64,000 nucleotides of DNA from Closterium sp. NIES-65 (lineage: Eukaryota; Streptophyta; Zygnematophyceae; Desmidiales; Closteriaceae), in the NCBI GenBank assembly GCA_948144175.1, contig CANXME010002127.1:62001-126000 (forward strand), in the 5' to 3' direction. This document shows positions 1-10,423 of this stretch, one piece after another (position 1 is the first letter of the stretch; the number at the start of each line of letters is the position of its first letter). A program made the position numbers and the translations under genes. Below the pieces are notes generated by a model. That model did no database searches. It saw only the letters and a program-made list of their open reading frames with translations, and was not told the DNA's origin.

Positions 1-2
1 TC

Positions 3-3000
3 TGGCACCATCGCCTTCGTCACCCCTCTTTGCCTCGTCTCCGAGGCATGGCCTCCCGTGTCCTTGTCTCTGGTCTCCCCCGGTCTCTCCCTCCCCTACC
101 TCCAGGACCTGCCCCTACCTGCGTCCCCTGCGTAGGGGGGCGACAGCGCGCCGCCCCTCACTCCTCCGAGTTTCATCCGACAAAGGCTCCGCTGTAGACT
201 CTTCACATGGACGTGTGGGGCCCCGCCCGCGTCCGTGGTCAGGGACACGAGCATTACTTCCTGTTGGTGGTTCATGACTACTCGCGTTACACCATAGTCT
301 TCCCCTTGCGCAGCAAGGGCGACGTCACTGAGGTGTTGATCGACTGGATCCGCGCAGCTCGTCTCCAGCTCAGAGAGAGTTTCGACTCGGACTTTCCTGT
401 TCTGCGTCTGCACTCTGACAGAGGCGTTGAGTTTTCCTCTGCCCGTCTGGGAGCCTTCTGTCGTGCACAGGGCATACGCTAGACCTTCACGCTTCCGGCC
501 TCTCCACAGAAAAATGGGATTGCTGAGCGCCGCATTGGCATGGTCATGGACGTCGCTCGTACGTCCATGATCCATGTGGCTGCCCCCCATTTTCTGTGGC
601 CGTTTGCGGTTCAGTACGCAGCGCATCAGCTCAACCTCCAGCCTTGGGTCTCCTTGCCAGAGACCTCCCCCACCCTGCAGTGAACGGGGAACTTTGGCGA
701 TGCGTCTGCGTTTCGGGTCTGGGGATCTCGGGCGTTTGTTCGCGACTTGTCTGCGGACAAGCTGTCCCCCCGTGCTGTTCCCTGCGTCTTCCTTGGCTTC
801 CCCCCTAACGCACCTGGGTGGCAGTTTTACCACCCCACCTCGCGCCGTGTTCTGTCCTCCTAGGACATCACCTTTGATGAGTCGGTGCATTACTACCGTC
901 TCTTCCCCTACCGCACTACGCCCCTCCCCCCGCCGCCGCTCTTCCTTGCGCCAGGTCCCCCCCAGGTAGACCCTCTCCCCGCTCAGGGTCCTGCCCCGTC
1001 AGGTGTGTCCCAGGTAGACGCAGTCGAGCCTGTCGAGGTAGCTGTTGACTCTAGTGCTGCTAGAGGTGCTGAGCCTGCGGGTGCCGGGTCTGGAGGTGCG
1101 GAGCCTGGGGGTGCTGAGTCTGGGGGTGCTGAGCCTGGGGGTGCTCAGTCTGGGGGTGTTGAGACTGGGGGTGCGGAGCCTGAGGGTACTGAGCCTGGGG
1201 GTGCTGAGCCTGGGGGTGCGGAGTCCGGGGGTGCTGGGTCTGCTTGTGTGGCCTCTCGCGGTGCTGTGTCGAGGCAGGAGCCACTCTCTCCGCAGCAGCT
1301 ACGCGAGCTGTTTGCCCGGCGCTGGAGCCGTGCTGCTGGAGCTGGAGGTACTACTGTTGCTGCTGGTCCCGGAGGTGCTCGTCCTGACGGTACTGGAGCT
1401 GCTGGGGCTGGGGGTGCTGCTGGGGCTGCTGGAAATCGTTCTGCTGGAGCTTCTGCTGGAGCTGCTGGCGGTACTAGAGCCGCCCGTCCTGCAGGAGTTG
1501 GTGTTGCTGGAACTGCTGGAGCTGGAGCTACTGGGGGTGTTGGCGCTGGTGGTTGTGCTAGCGCTGGTGTGTTTGAGGGTGCTGGAGCTGGCGCTGTTGG
1601 AGCTGGAGGTACTGCTAGCTCTGGTGCTGCCGCTGGGGGTACTAGTGCTGTCCCTGCTGGTTCTGGAGGCGCTGCCTGGCCGAGGCCGTACTTCGTTCCG
1701 CTCCTGGAGCAGGTTCTTGGTCTCCCGCCCTCTACTGGTCCTGCTCCTTCCTTAGAGTGTCCACAGCCTGTCCAGTCGCAGTCACAGTTACAGCCCGCTT
1801 CCCCCCTACCTGCCCCTTCTCCCTACACTGGTCCTACTGGAGGTCTTGCTGAGCGTCGTGAGCCTCCGTCTCGTCCTGCGTCGCCTGTTCGTGCTGCTCG
1901 CACTAGTCGTTGTGCTCACCGTCCGCGTCCTTCTACGGTCCCATGCACACACCAGATGGCACTGCGTCCTTCCATTGCTCCTCTGCGTGTCCCGTTGCCG
2001 TCTCCTCCAGAGTCCTCTCTTCCTATTCTTGCTGACCCGGAGTCTGACTCTCTTCGTGCTGCCAGTCCTACTGTCACGCGTCTCCTGGCTTTTGTTGTCA
2101 CTGACCCTTTCTTTGAGTCCAGTGCTGCGTCGGCCCTAGTTGCTGAGCTTGTCGACTTTGCTGCTCGCTGTCGTCTAAACTACTCTGCTAGTCTTGTTGC
2201 TGAGTCTGATTCTATCTGTCCTCCTTCCGTCGGGGGTGAGTGTGCTCTTAGCACGGACGTCCTTCAGGACAGGCAGAAGGAGTTCCAATGTTTTGCTGCT
2301 ACTTTGCCTTATCTCGTGTCCACGCTGATTGCCCCTGAGGGAGACCCGGATGCACCAGACATCCCGACTCCTCGATCGTACGCTGAGGCGATCGAGGGTC
2401 CCTACTCCTCTCAGTCGCAGTCAACCATGGACGCAGAGATGGCTTCCTCGAAGTCCACAGGCACCTACGTCGACGAGGTTCCCCCACCTGGGGCGAACAT
2501 CGTCAGTGGCATGTGGATTTTCAGGGTGAAGCGGCCGCCGGGTTCTCCGCCTGTCTTCAAGGTGCGTTATGTGGCTCGAGGCTTCAGTCAGCGGCAGGGA
2601 GTTGACTACTTTCAGACCTTCTCTCCCACCCCGAAGATGACCACTCTTCGGGTGCTGCTGCACATAGCCGCTCAGTGCGACTACGAGCTTCACTCTCTTG
2701 ACTTCAGCACAGCTTTCGTGCAGGGCAGCCTGCACGAGGAGATCTGGCTGCGCCGCCCACCTGGCTTCACTGGGTCGTTTCCTCCTAGCACCCAGTGGAG
2801 CCTCCCGCGGCCAGTCTACGGTCTCCGCTAGGCGCCCCGTGAGTGGCACGACACACTGAGGACTACACTTGCGGCTCTTGGGTTTGCTCCTTCTACTGCC
2901 GACCCGTCGCTGTTTCTGCGCACCGACACCTCTTTGCCGCCGTTCTACATCCTCGTGTACGTCGACGACTTGGTCTTTGCCACTGCAAACACTGCTGGAC

Positions 3001-3859
3001 TCACCCACGTGAAGTTGGAGCTGCAGAAGAGACACACGTGCACAGACCTGGGTGAACTGCGCAGCTACCTTGGCTTCCAGATCACCCGGGACAGAGCACA
3101 GCGCACCATTACTCTGACTCAGTCTCACATGGTGCAGCAGGTCCTTCAGCGCTTCGACTTCACATACTCCTCGCCTCAGGCCACTCCTCTGTCTACTCGC
3201 CACTCGCTCTCAGCTCTGCCTTCGGATGAGTCCGTAGAGCCGAGTGGCCCATACCCAGAGCTTGTTGGCTGCCTCATGTACCTGATGACCTGCACACGAC
3301 CTGACCTATCATACCCTCTTAGCATCTTGGCACGCTATGTTGCTCCTGGGAGACACCGACCAGAGCACATGGCTGCAGCGAAGAGGGTGTTGCGCTACTT
3401 GTGCAGTACGTCGGGGATGGGGCTAGTGCTTCGAGGGCGACGTTGAGTGGCCCCTTACAGATCACGCAGACGCTTCTTGGGCTGACGACCAGGCTACGCA
3501 GCGGTCGTCACAGGGTTACACCTTCAGTCTTGGTTCCGGCTCTGTTTCGTAGCGGTCTACCCGCTCGTCTTCTGTTCTCGGCTCTAGCTGTGAGGCTGAG
3601 ATCTACGCGGGGGCCATGGCTGCTCAGGAGCTACGCTGGCTCACCTACCTGCTGACTGACCTAGGAGAGCCGCCTCGTTCTCCTCCAATTCTGTACGTAG
3701 ACAACAAGGCCATGCTGGCCTTGTGTCGGGAGCACAGACTGGAGCACAGAACGAAGCACATTGCTCTTCGCTACTTCCTTGCTCGTGAGCTGCAGCAGCG
3801 TGGTCAGATGCGCCTTGCTTACGTGGCCTCTAAGGCCAACACTGCTTATATCTTTACCA
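3..3859 (+). pseudogene. E1: decayed copia pol tail (INT-RT-RH)
   Basis: Remnant of a Ty1/copia polyprotein cut by the window edge. It opens at the integrase zinc-binding region (WHHRL at base 3) and runs through the integrase core (MDVWGP near 207, DRGVEF near 418), a Gly/Glu/Pro-rich linker (about 1030-1740), the reverse transcriptase with an intact YVDD motif near 2955, and RNase H (VDNKA near 3700). In-frame stops lie at 195, 480, 681, 861 and 2829; most match CAG>TAG or TGG>TGA changes relative to sister copies. A one-base insertion near 3445 shifts frame and a TGG>TAG follows near 3548. The copy ends abruptly at about 3859 inside the RNase H C-terminus, where the sequence switches to the opposite strand of another copy. 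Not functional. Confidence 0.9.
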
Positions 3860-6800
3860 ACACGACGACTAGTGCGAGTAGCACGAACAGGCGACGCAAG
3901 ACGAGACACAGGCTCATGACGCTCAGCAAGACCTCCAGTAGGACCAGTGTAGGGAGAAGGAGCAGGTAGGGGGGAGGCGGGCTGTAACTGTTACAGCGAC
4001 TGGACGGGCAGTGGACACTCTAAGGGAGGAGCAGTACCAGTAGAGGGCGGGAGACCAAGAACCTGCTCAAGGAGCGGAACGAAGTACGGCCTCGGCCGCG
4101 TAGCGCCTCCAGAACTAGCAGGGACAGCACCAGTACCCTCAGCGGTAGCACCAGCGCCAGCAGCACCTCCAGCTCCAACAGCGCCAACACCAGCACCCTT
4201 AGACGCACCAGCGCCAGCAAAAACACCAGCTCCAACACCCCCAGTAGCTCCAGCTCCAGCAGCTCCATCAGCATCAACTCCAGTAGGACTGGCAGCTCCA
4301 TTACCGCCAGCAGCTCCTACAGGACCAACTCCAGCAGCCCCAGCAGCACCCCCATTCCCAGCAGCTCTAGTACCGCCAGTACGAGCACCTCCGGGACCAG
4401 TAGCAACAGTAGTACCTCCAGCTCCAGCAGCACGGGTCCAGCGCCGGGCAAACCACTCGCGCAGCTCCTGCGGAGAGAGTGGCTCCCGCCTCGACGAAGC
4501 ACCGCCGGCGGCCACACGAGCAGACCCAGCGCCCCCAGGCTCCGAACCCCCAGGCTCTGCACCCCCTGACGTAGCACCCCCAGGCTCAGCACCTCCAGAC
4601 TCAGCACCCCCAGACTCAGCACCCCCAGTCTTAGCACCCCCAGGCTCAGCACCCCCAAACTCAGCACCCGTAGGCTCAGCACCTCGAGACCCGGCACCCG
4701 CAAGCTCAGCACCTCTAGCAGCACCAGAATCAACAGCTACCTCGACAGGCTGGACTGCGTCTACCTGGGACACACCTGACGGGGCAGGACCCTGAGGGGG
4801 GAGGGGGTCTACTGGGGGAGGACATGGCACAAGGAAGAGCGGTGGCGGGGGAAGGGGCGCAGCGCGGTAGGGGAAGAGACGGTAGTAAGGCACCGACTCG
4901 TCAAAGGTGACGTCCTAGGAGGACAGAACACGGCGCGAGGTGGGGTGGTAAAACTGCCAACCAGGCGCGTTAGGGGGGAAGCCAAGGAAGACGCAGGGAA
5001 TAGCACGGGGGGACAGCTTGTCCGCAGACAAGTCGCGGACGAACGCCCGAGATCCCCAGACCCGAAACGCAGACGCATCACCAACCTTCCCCGTCCACCG
5101 CAAGGTGGGGGAGGTCTCTCGCAAGGAGACCTGGGGCTGAAGGTTGAGCTGATGCGCCGCGTACTGATTCGCAAACGGCCACAGAAAATTGGGGGGCAGC
5201 CGCATGCATCATGGACGTACGAGCGACGTCCATGACCATGCCAATGCGGCGCTCAGCAATCCCATTTTGCTGTGGAGAGGCCGGAAGCGTGAAGGTCTAG
5301 CGGATGCCCTGTGCCCAACAGAATGCTCCCAGACGGGTAGACGAAAACTCAACGCCTCTGTCAAAGTGCAGACGCAGATCACGAAAGTTTGAGCCGAAAC
5401 TCTCTCTGAGCTGGAGACGAGCTGCACGAATCCAGTCGATCAACACCTCAATGACGTTGCCCTTGCTGCGCAAGGGGAAGACCGTGGTGTAACGAGAGTA
5501 GTCGTCAACCACCAAAAGGAAGTAACGCTCGTGCCCCTGGCCACGGACGCGGGCGGGGACCCACACGTCCATGTGAAGAGTCTGCAACGGAGCCTCAATC
5601 GGAGGAAACTCGGAGGAGTGAGGGGCGGCGCGCTGTCGCCCCTCGACGCAGGGGACGCAAATAGGGGCAGGCCCCGGAGGTACAGGAGGGAGAGACCGGG
5701 GGAGACCAGAGACAAGGACACGGGAGGCCATGCCTCGGTGACGAGGCAGAGAGGGGTGACCAAGGCGGTGGTGCCAAAGGAGAGTCTGGTGGGACAGGAG
5801 ACGAGACGAGCAGGGAGCAGACTCAGGACTAGACCTGGACGCTGCAGCAAACACCTGACTCGACGCAGCGACCTGACCAGGCTCAGCAGCCGGAGGAGAC
5901 TCAGTAGTGAGGGTTTACAGGCTCGACCCGGCCGACGGGTAAACGTGGATACGTGTAGTGGGTCACCCGCTGACTCGCAGGAGTGAACTGGTCAACCCCC
6001 CTATCCTGTACATCAGCTCCACTCACCAAGTTCGTAGAGAACGAGGGGAGGTAGAGACCTGACAGGGTGCCAGAGGGGGCTGCCGGACACGGTAAGTCAG
6101 TGGAGAAGCGAGCAAGGACAGGACATTTAGAGGGGTCCACTAGGGAGACCGCAACCGGCCGACTAAGCGGCGTAAGTGTGGTGCGGTCTCGAAAGAAGGA
6201 GCGGGAAGCACCCGAGTCAAGGGTGAAGGTGTGTAAGGCCTGAGCCGACGTGATACCTGAGAGGGCAGACTCACTAGCACCTGTGGCAGCAGACGCCCTA
6301 GCACCTAGAGCAGCAGCCTCACCAGCACCTAGAGCAGCAGTCTCAATGCCCGGGTCAGGCGGAACACACAGGTAACAGTCACCCTCAACACTATCAGAAA
6401 CAGCATACATGGCAGCAAGAATAGCATCAAAATCAAGATCAAAGGTGGCAACCCCCGCCCTAGACAGCTCTCCCCAGCGAGGGATCTCAGAGGCCTCAGG
6501 GAACTGGTGACGCCACGCGTCCGTCAGGCGGCCGAAGCAGCGCTGGGTGGAGTGCGGGCCCCCGCACTGCTCACCAGCGCGGTCGCCGGTGCGGAGAACG
6601 TAGGTGCAGGGACCAGTACCCCCACCGCGCTGACGCGCAGCGTACAACTCACGAAGCTGCTGAGGGGACAGAGTCTCACGACTGCGCTGCTCGTGCTAGC
6701 GCATACCACCACCGGAGCCACTCCTGTACGGAGAGCCGCGACCAGGTCCACTGCTGCCGCCGCCGCCTCCGCCACCTCCGCCGCCTCCGCCGCCTCCACC

Positions 6801-7752
6801 ACCTCCGCCGCCTCCGCTCTCTCCGCCACCGCCGCCGCCTCCTCCGCCTTCACTGCTGCCACCGACACCTCCACCACCGCCACCACTCCCACAACCACCC
6901 CCACCCCCTCCACTGCCTCCACCACCACCTCCACCTCCCCCGCCAACCCCTCGAGCGCCCTTGCCCTTCTTGCTCTTGCCGGTGCGGCGTCTCCCGCTCG
7001 GGGCAGACGCAGCGCCGACCGACTCGAAACCAACGAGGTCGGCCGCAGCAGCAGAGGCAACAAAGGGCAAGAGGGGGGAGGGGGAACACCCCTCAAAGAC
7101 GGGGATGCGAGGGTCACCACGAGAGGCTCCTACAGCGACTATGCTCTTCTCTGCTGCTAGGAGGCGCTCCTCAAGGAGATCGACGGTGAGTGTGGTGGGG
7201 CAAACTGAGAGGAAGTGGTCCCTGACTAAGCGAAGGGAGTCAGGGAGGCGGGTGACTATGTAGTAGAGGGTGATGTACATGGAGGGGGGGGTTCTTGGCA
7301 CAGAACTCAGCACGAAGCGCAGCGCGGTAGCGAATGTCACTAGTGCGAAGGTGAGTAATGAGGTCAGCTATTGTGGGAAAGGCAGCAAGGTCAGGGAACA
7401 GGTACGGCAGCATGAGGCGGCTAAGAGCAGCAGTGGCAGGGAAGGAGTAGCGTGCAACTAGAGCGTCGTACAAGGTCTTAGCACTCTTGTACTGGCTAAA
7501 GTGCGCACGCTCAGCGGTCGGTAAGTGGCGACGCACAGGAAGGCGAGCAGCAGCATCGCGTGTGGCCAAATGTGAGCGAACGGTACTGTCAGCAGTAGCA
7601 GGCGGGGTGGGAGAGACACCAGAGGTGAGATCGAACAGAGAGAGTCCGTCTGCCCTATCGCACTGGAGAAACAGCTGGAGGTCATCGACCCAGACCTCAA
7701 TGTCAACGGCACGGCCCTCAGCATCAAAAGTAAGGACACTGGGGGAAGCCAT
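3860..7752 (-). pseudogene. E2 Gag-PR-INT polyprotein remnant
   Basis: Start chosen at 7752 because it aligns with the Gag start of E3 and E7 (MxxPSVLxFDAEGRA). The copia Gag domain reads to about 7292, where an 11-nt stretch (10 nt in E3) shifts frame. Then come a long Gly-rich stretch, a TAG at 6696-6698, the CX13C zinc-type motif (about 6600-6530), the protease motif LDSGAS (near 6215), the integrase HHCC and DDE core (5780-5000), and the Gly/Ala/Glu linker to 3991. Further breaks: a frameshift near 5940, CAG>TAG near 5297, and a stop near 4915. RT and RNase H are absent. Confidence 0.85.
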
Positions 7753-7839
7753 GACTGCAGTGGCCTAGTAGGGAGTGAGCTCTCTAGTCCGAGGAAGGAG
7801 GGCCGGGGCGCACCGGTAGGAACCGCAGCGGCTCGACAG

Positions 7840-8480
7840 TAGGGCGGCTCGGCGGCTGGGCGGCTCGGCTGCTGGGCGGCTCGGCTGCTGGGCGGCTCCG
7901 CGGCTGGGCTGGTGGGCGGCTCGGCTGCTCGGCGGCTCGGCTGCTGGGCGGCTAGGCTGCTGGGCGGCTCAGCTGCTGGGCGGCTCGGCTGCTCGGCAGG
8001 TGGGCGGCTCGGTTGCTGGGCGGCGCGGCTGCTGGGCGGCTCGGCTGCTGGGCAGCTCGGCGGCTCGGCTGGTGGGCGGCTCGACTGTTGGGATGCTCGG
8101 CGGCTTGGTCGCTGGGTGGCTGAGCGATGACAGGGCCAGTAGAGGCGGCGACATGGCCGCTAGGGGAGGGCGACGGGACCGTAGGTGACGGCGACGGGGC
8201 CGCAGGTGGTGGCGACGGGGCCGCAGGTGGCGGCGGGGTCGCTGGTGGCGGCTGCGTGGCCGTAGTTGGCGGCGACGGGGCCGCAGGTGGCGGCGACGGG
8301 GCCGCAGGTGGCGGCGACGGGGCCGCAGGTGGCGGCGACGGGGCCGCAGGTGGCGGCGACGGGGCCGCAGGTGGCGGCGATGGGGTCTCAGAGGGGCCGC
8401 AGAGGGGCCGCAAGGGGCCTAGATGGGGCTGCAGAGGGGCCGCAAGAGGCCTAGACGGGGCCGAAGAGGGGCCACAAGGG
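7840..8480 (-). repeat. GC-rich minisatellites in E2 leader
   Basis: Two adjacent arrays: a GGCGGCTCGGCTGCTG-type array (about 7845-8110) and a roughly 21-bp GGCGACGGGGCCGCAGGTGGC array (about 8160-8390). They lie between the primer-binding site and Gag. The long open frames across them on both strands come from the repeat period and are not genes. Confidence 0.8.
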
Positions 8481-8822
8481 GCCTAAACGGGGAGGCGACG
8501 GGGCCGGAAAGGGCGCCGCGAGGGGCCGAAAGGGGCCGCGCGAGGGCGGTAAGGGCGGCGTGAGGGGCCGTAAGGGGCCGTAAGGGCAGCGCGAGGGGCC
8601 GTAAGGGGTCGTAAGGGCGGCGCGAGGGACCGTAGAGGGCGGCGCGAGGGGCCGTAAGGGCGGCGTAAGGGGCCATGAGAGGGGCCACTAAGGGCGGCGC
8701 AAAGGTAGGGAGGGCACACAGAGCGCGACTCGGGCAGGAGTGAAGCGCGCTCCGGGCAGAAAAAAAAAATTATCGTGGTGGGCCCTAGGTAGCGTTCCCA
8801 CTAGGGAACCTGCTCGATACCA

Positions 8823-8963
8823 TGATAAGAAACGAGGAAATGAAATGACTAAGGGAAAGTTGGATACAAGTACAAAACCTAGAAGTGTGTTGTACCCCAT
8901 ATGTGCTACCCCACTATAGCCTACATAGGCTAAGTCATATAAGCCTGAGAGAGATCTAATACA
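8823..8963 (-). repeat. 5' LTR of E2
   Basis: On the - strand it ends in CA directly before the TGGTATCGAGCAGG primer-binding site. It keeps the core found in all LTRs here (GTAGGCTATAGTGGGGTA then GGGGTACAAC). The outer end is placed at TGTATTAG (8963) by analogy with the TG of sister LTRs and could be off by a few bases. Confidence 0.7.
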
Positions 8964-9051
8964 ACACGATCAGCGAGGGAAGGGCCCAAAGTAAGTTTTC
9001 TTCGGAAGATAATGACTATTTTGCTTTTCTCTACACCCATTCCACCTTCAG

Positions 9052-9147
9052 TCAATCATGATGAGCTTGCGCTCTCTAGTGCATGTCCTCGAGTCTATTG
9101 TAAAGTGTGAAATGCATCGTGACGGGAAGCTGCCTAAGTTGCTTCGG
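9052..9147 (+). CDS. candidate internal exon of an unidentified host gene
   Basis: A 96-bp segment open in one frame (32 codons, phase 0 at both ends), preceded by a pyrimidine-rich tract ending TTCAG and followed by a G|GTACGG donor-like site. It encodes SIMMSLRSLVHV... ending LPKLLR, which I do not recognise. It sits in the only non-transposon stretch between E2 and E3 (8964-9339); the rest of that stretch is AT-rich and shows nothing else. E3 inserted about 190 bp downstream, so any such gene would now carry a 7.4-kb intronic insertion or be broken. Single-exon evidence only. Confidence 0.3.
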
Positions 9148-9339
9148 GTACGGATGTGCTTGTTGGTAATATATTTTCATTTCATTTTCCTTGATTATGC
9201 TCATGCGTATGTTTAAGTGATTACAATGCATAAATTGATCGAGAAAAACTCAAAGATCCTTTATGACGTGTCGTCTACGTCGATATGCAACACAGGCCAG
9301 CCACTGCCTTCTTGATTTAGCCTCCGTTCCACTTAACCC

Positions 9340-9472
9340 TGTCAGAACATTATAGCTTATGCTATTGTGTAGGCTATAGTGGGGTATCCCATAGGGGGTA
9401 CAACCCAACTAGGATTTCATATTTGTACTCGCTTCATTCATAGTTCACATCATTCTCGTTCTAATCTTCTCA
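9340..9472 (+). repeat. 5' LTR of E3
   Basis: TG...CA ends, 133 bp. It differs from the 3' LTR at the fourth base (C/G) and in the AGGATT/AGGGTT segment. The next base starts the primer-binding site. Confidence 0.93.
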
Positions 9473-9486
9473 TGGTATCGAGCAGG
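9473..9486 (+). other. primer-binding site of E3
   Basis: TGGTATCGAGCAGG directly follows the LTR CA. It matches the TGGTATCAGAGC type used by plant copia elements, which pair with the 3' end of initiator Met tRNA. A poly-T run and a GCCCG...CGGGC dyad follow within about 90 bases. Confidence 0.85.
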
Positions 9487-9779
9487 TTCCCCCGTGGGAA
9501 CTGTGCCTAGGGCCCACCACATTGATCATTTTTTTTTCCTGCCCGAAGCGCGCTCGGCCCGAGTCGCGCTCCGGGCTCTTACGTCGTCGAGCCGCCCTAG
9601 CGGCCTCCCCACGACCTACCTGCGGCCCCGCCGCCCTTTACTGCGGCTCGCGCCGCCCCTTCCCTGCGGCTCGCGCCGCCCTACCCGGCCAGTCGGCGCC
9701 CTCGCGCCGCCCTTCCCGGCCCTGCGCCGCCTGTCCCGGCCCGTCGCCGCACGGCCCGGCGCCTCCCTAGCGGCGTCGC

Positions 9780-10030
9780 GTGCCACCCTTACCCGCGGCC
9801 CTACCCGCCGCCCTACCTGCGGCCCTACCTGCAGCCCTACCTGCGGCCCTACTGCCGCCCTTACCTGCGGCCTTCCCGCCGCCCTACCTGCGGCCCTACC
9901 GCCGCCCTACCTGCGGCCCTACCGCCTCCCTGCCTGCGGCCCTACCGCCGCCCTACTTACGGCCCACCCGCCGCCCTACTTGCAGCCCACCGGCGCCCTA
10001 CTTGCGGCCCACCCGCTGCCCTACCCTCGA
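9780..10030 (+). repeat. leader minisatellite of E3
   Basis: Imperfect 21-bp units around CCGCCCTACCTGCGGCCCTAC. A second GC-rich array of CCGAGCCGCC units covers about 10040-10310, and a C-rich run lies at 10373-10391, just before Gag. No gene is supported here. Confidence 0.75.
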
Positions 10031-10423
10031 CCGCCGCGCCGCCCTGAACCAGCGCCGCCGAGCCGCCCACCGGCAGAACCACCGAGCCGCCCGGCCACCG
10101 CGCCGCCCTGATCCAGAGCCGCCCAGCAGCAGAGCCGCCGAGCAGCCGAGCCGCCCTGCCGCCGAGCCGCCTTGCCGCCGAGCCGCCAAGCATCAGAGCC
10201 GCCGAGCCGCCCTGCCGCCGAGCCGCCCTACCGCCGAGCCGCCCAGCAGCCGAGCCGCCGAGCCGCCCTGCAGCCGAGCCACTCTACAGCCGAGCCGCCC
10301 TGCTTCCCTACTTCCGGACCGCCAGAGCTGCCCCGTCTGGTGAGCACAGCGCCTTCTCCCGCTACACGGTCCTCCCCCCCCCCCCCCCCCCCTCACTGTT
10401 TGCACTGCTAGTCGTCTGTCGTC

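Larger units (their letters stand above)
3860..8963 (-). mobile_element. E2: truncated copia element, 5' part only
   Basis: Inverted copia element with a 5' LTR at 8823-8963, a primer-binding site complementary to 8809-8822 (TGGTATCGAGCAGG on the - strand), a GC-rich leader, Gag, protease, integrase and the first part of the INT-RT linker. It stops at about 3860, so RT, RNase H and the 3' LTR are missing. It belongs to the same family as E3 and E7 by Gag (MASPSVL start) and PBS, but its LTR is more diverged. It joins E1 tail to tail. Confidence 0.85.

Noticed and set aside
1045-1755. Leu-rich ORFs overlapping the linkers (also 13482, 34226, 52382, 59979)
   Set aside because: Frame-shifted readings of the Gly/Ala/Glu linker repeats; the GAG-PR-INT-RT frame is the real one.
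6507-7160. Thr/Ala-rich ORFs opposite the Gly-rich part of Gag (also 11015-11686 and 31632-32361)
   Set aside because: Antisense shadows of GGN-rich codons.
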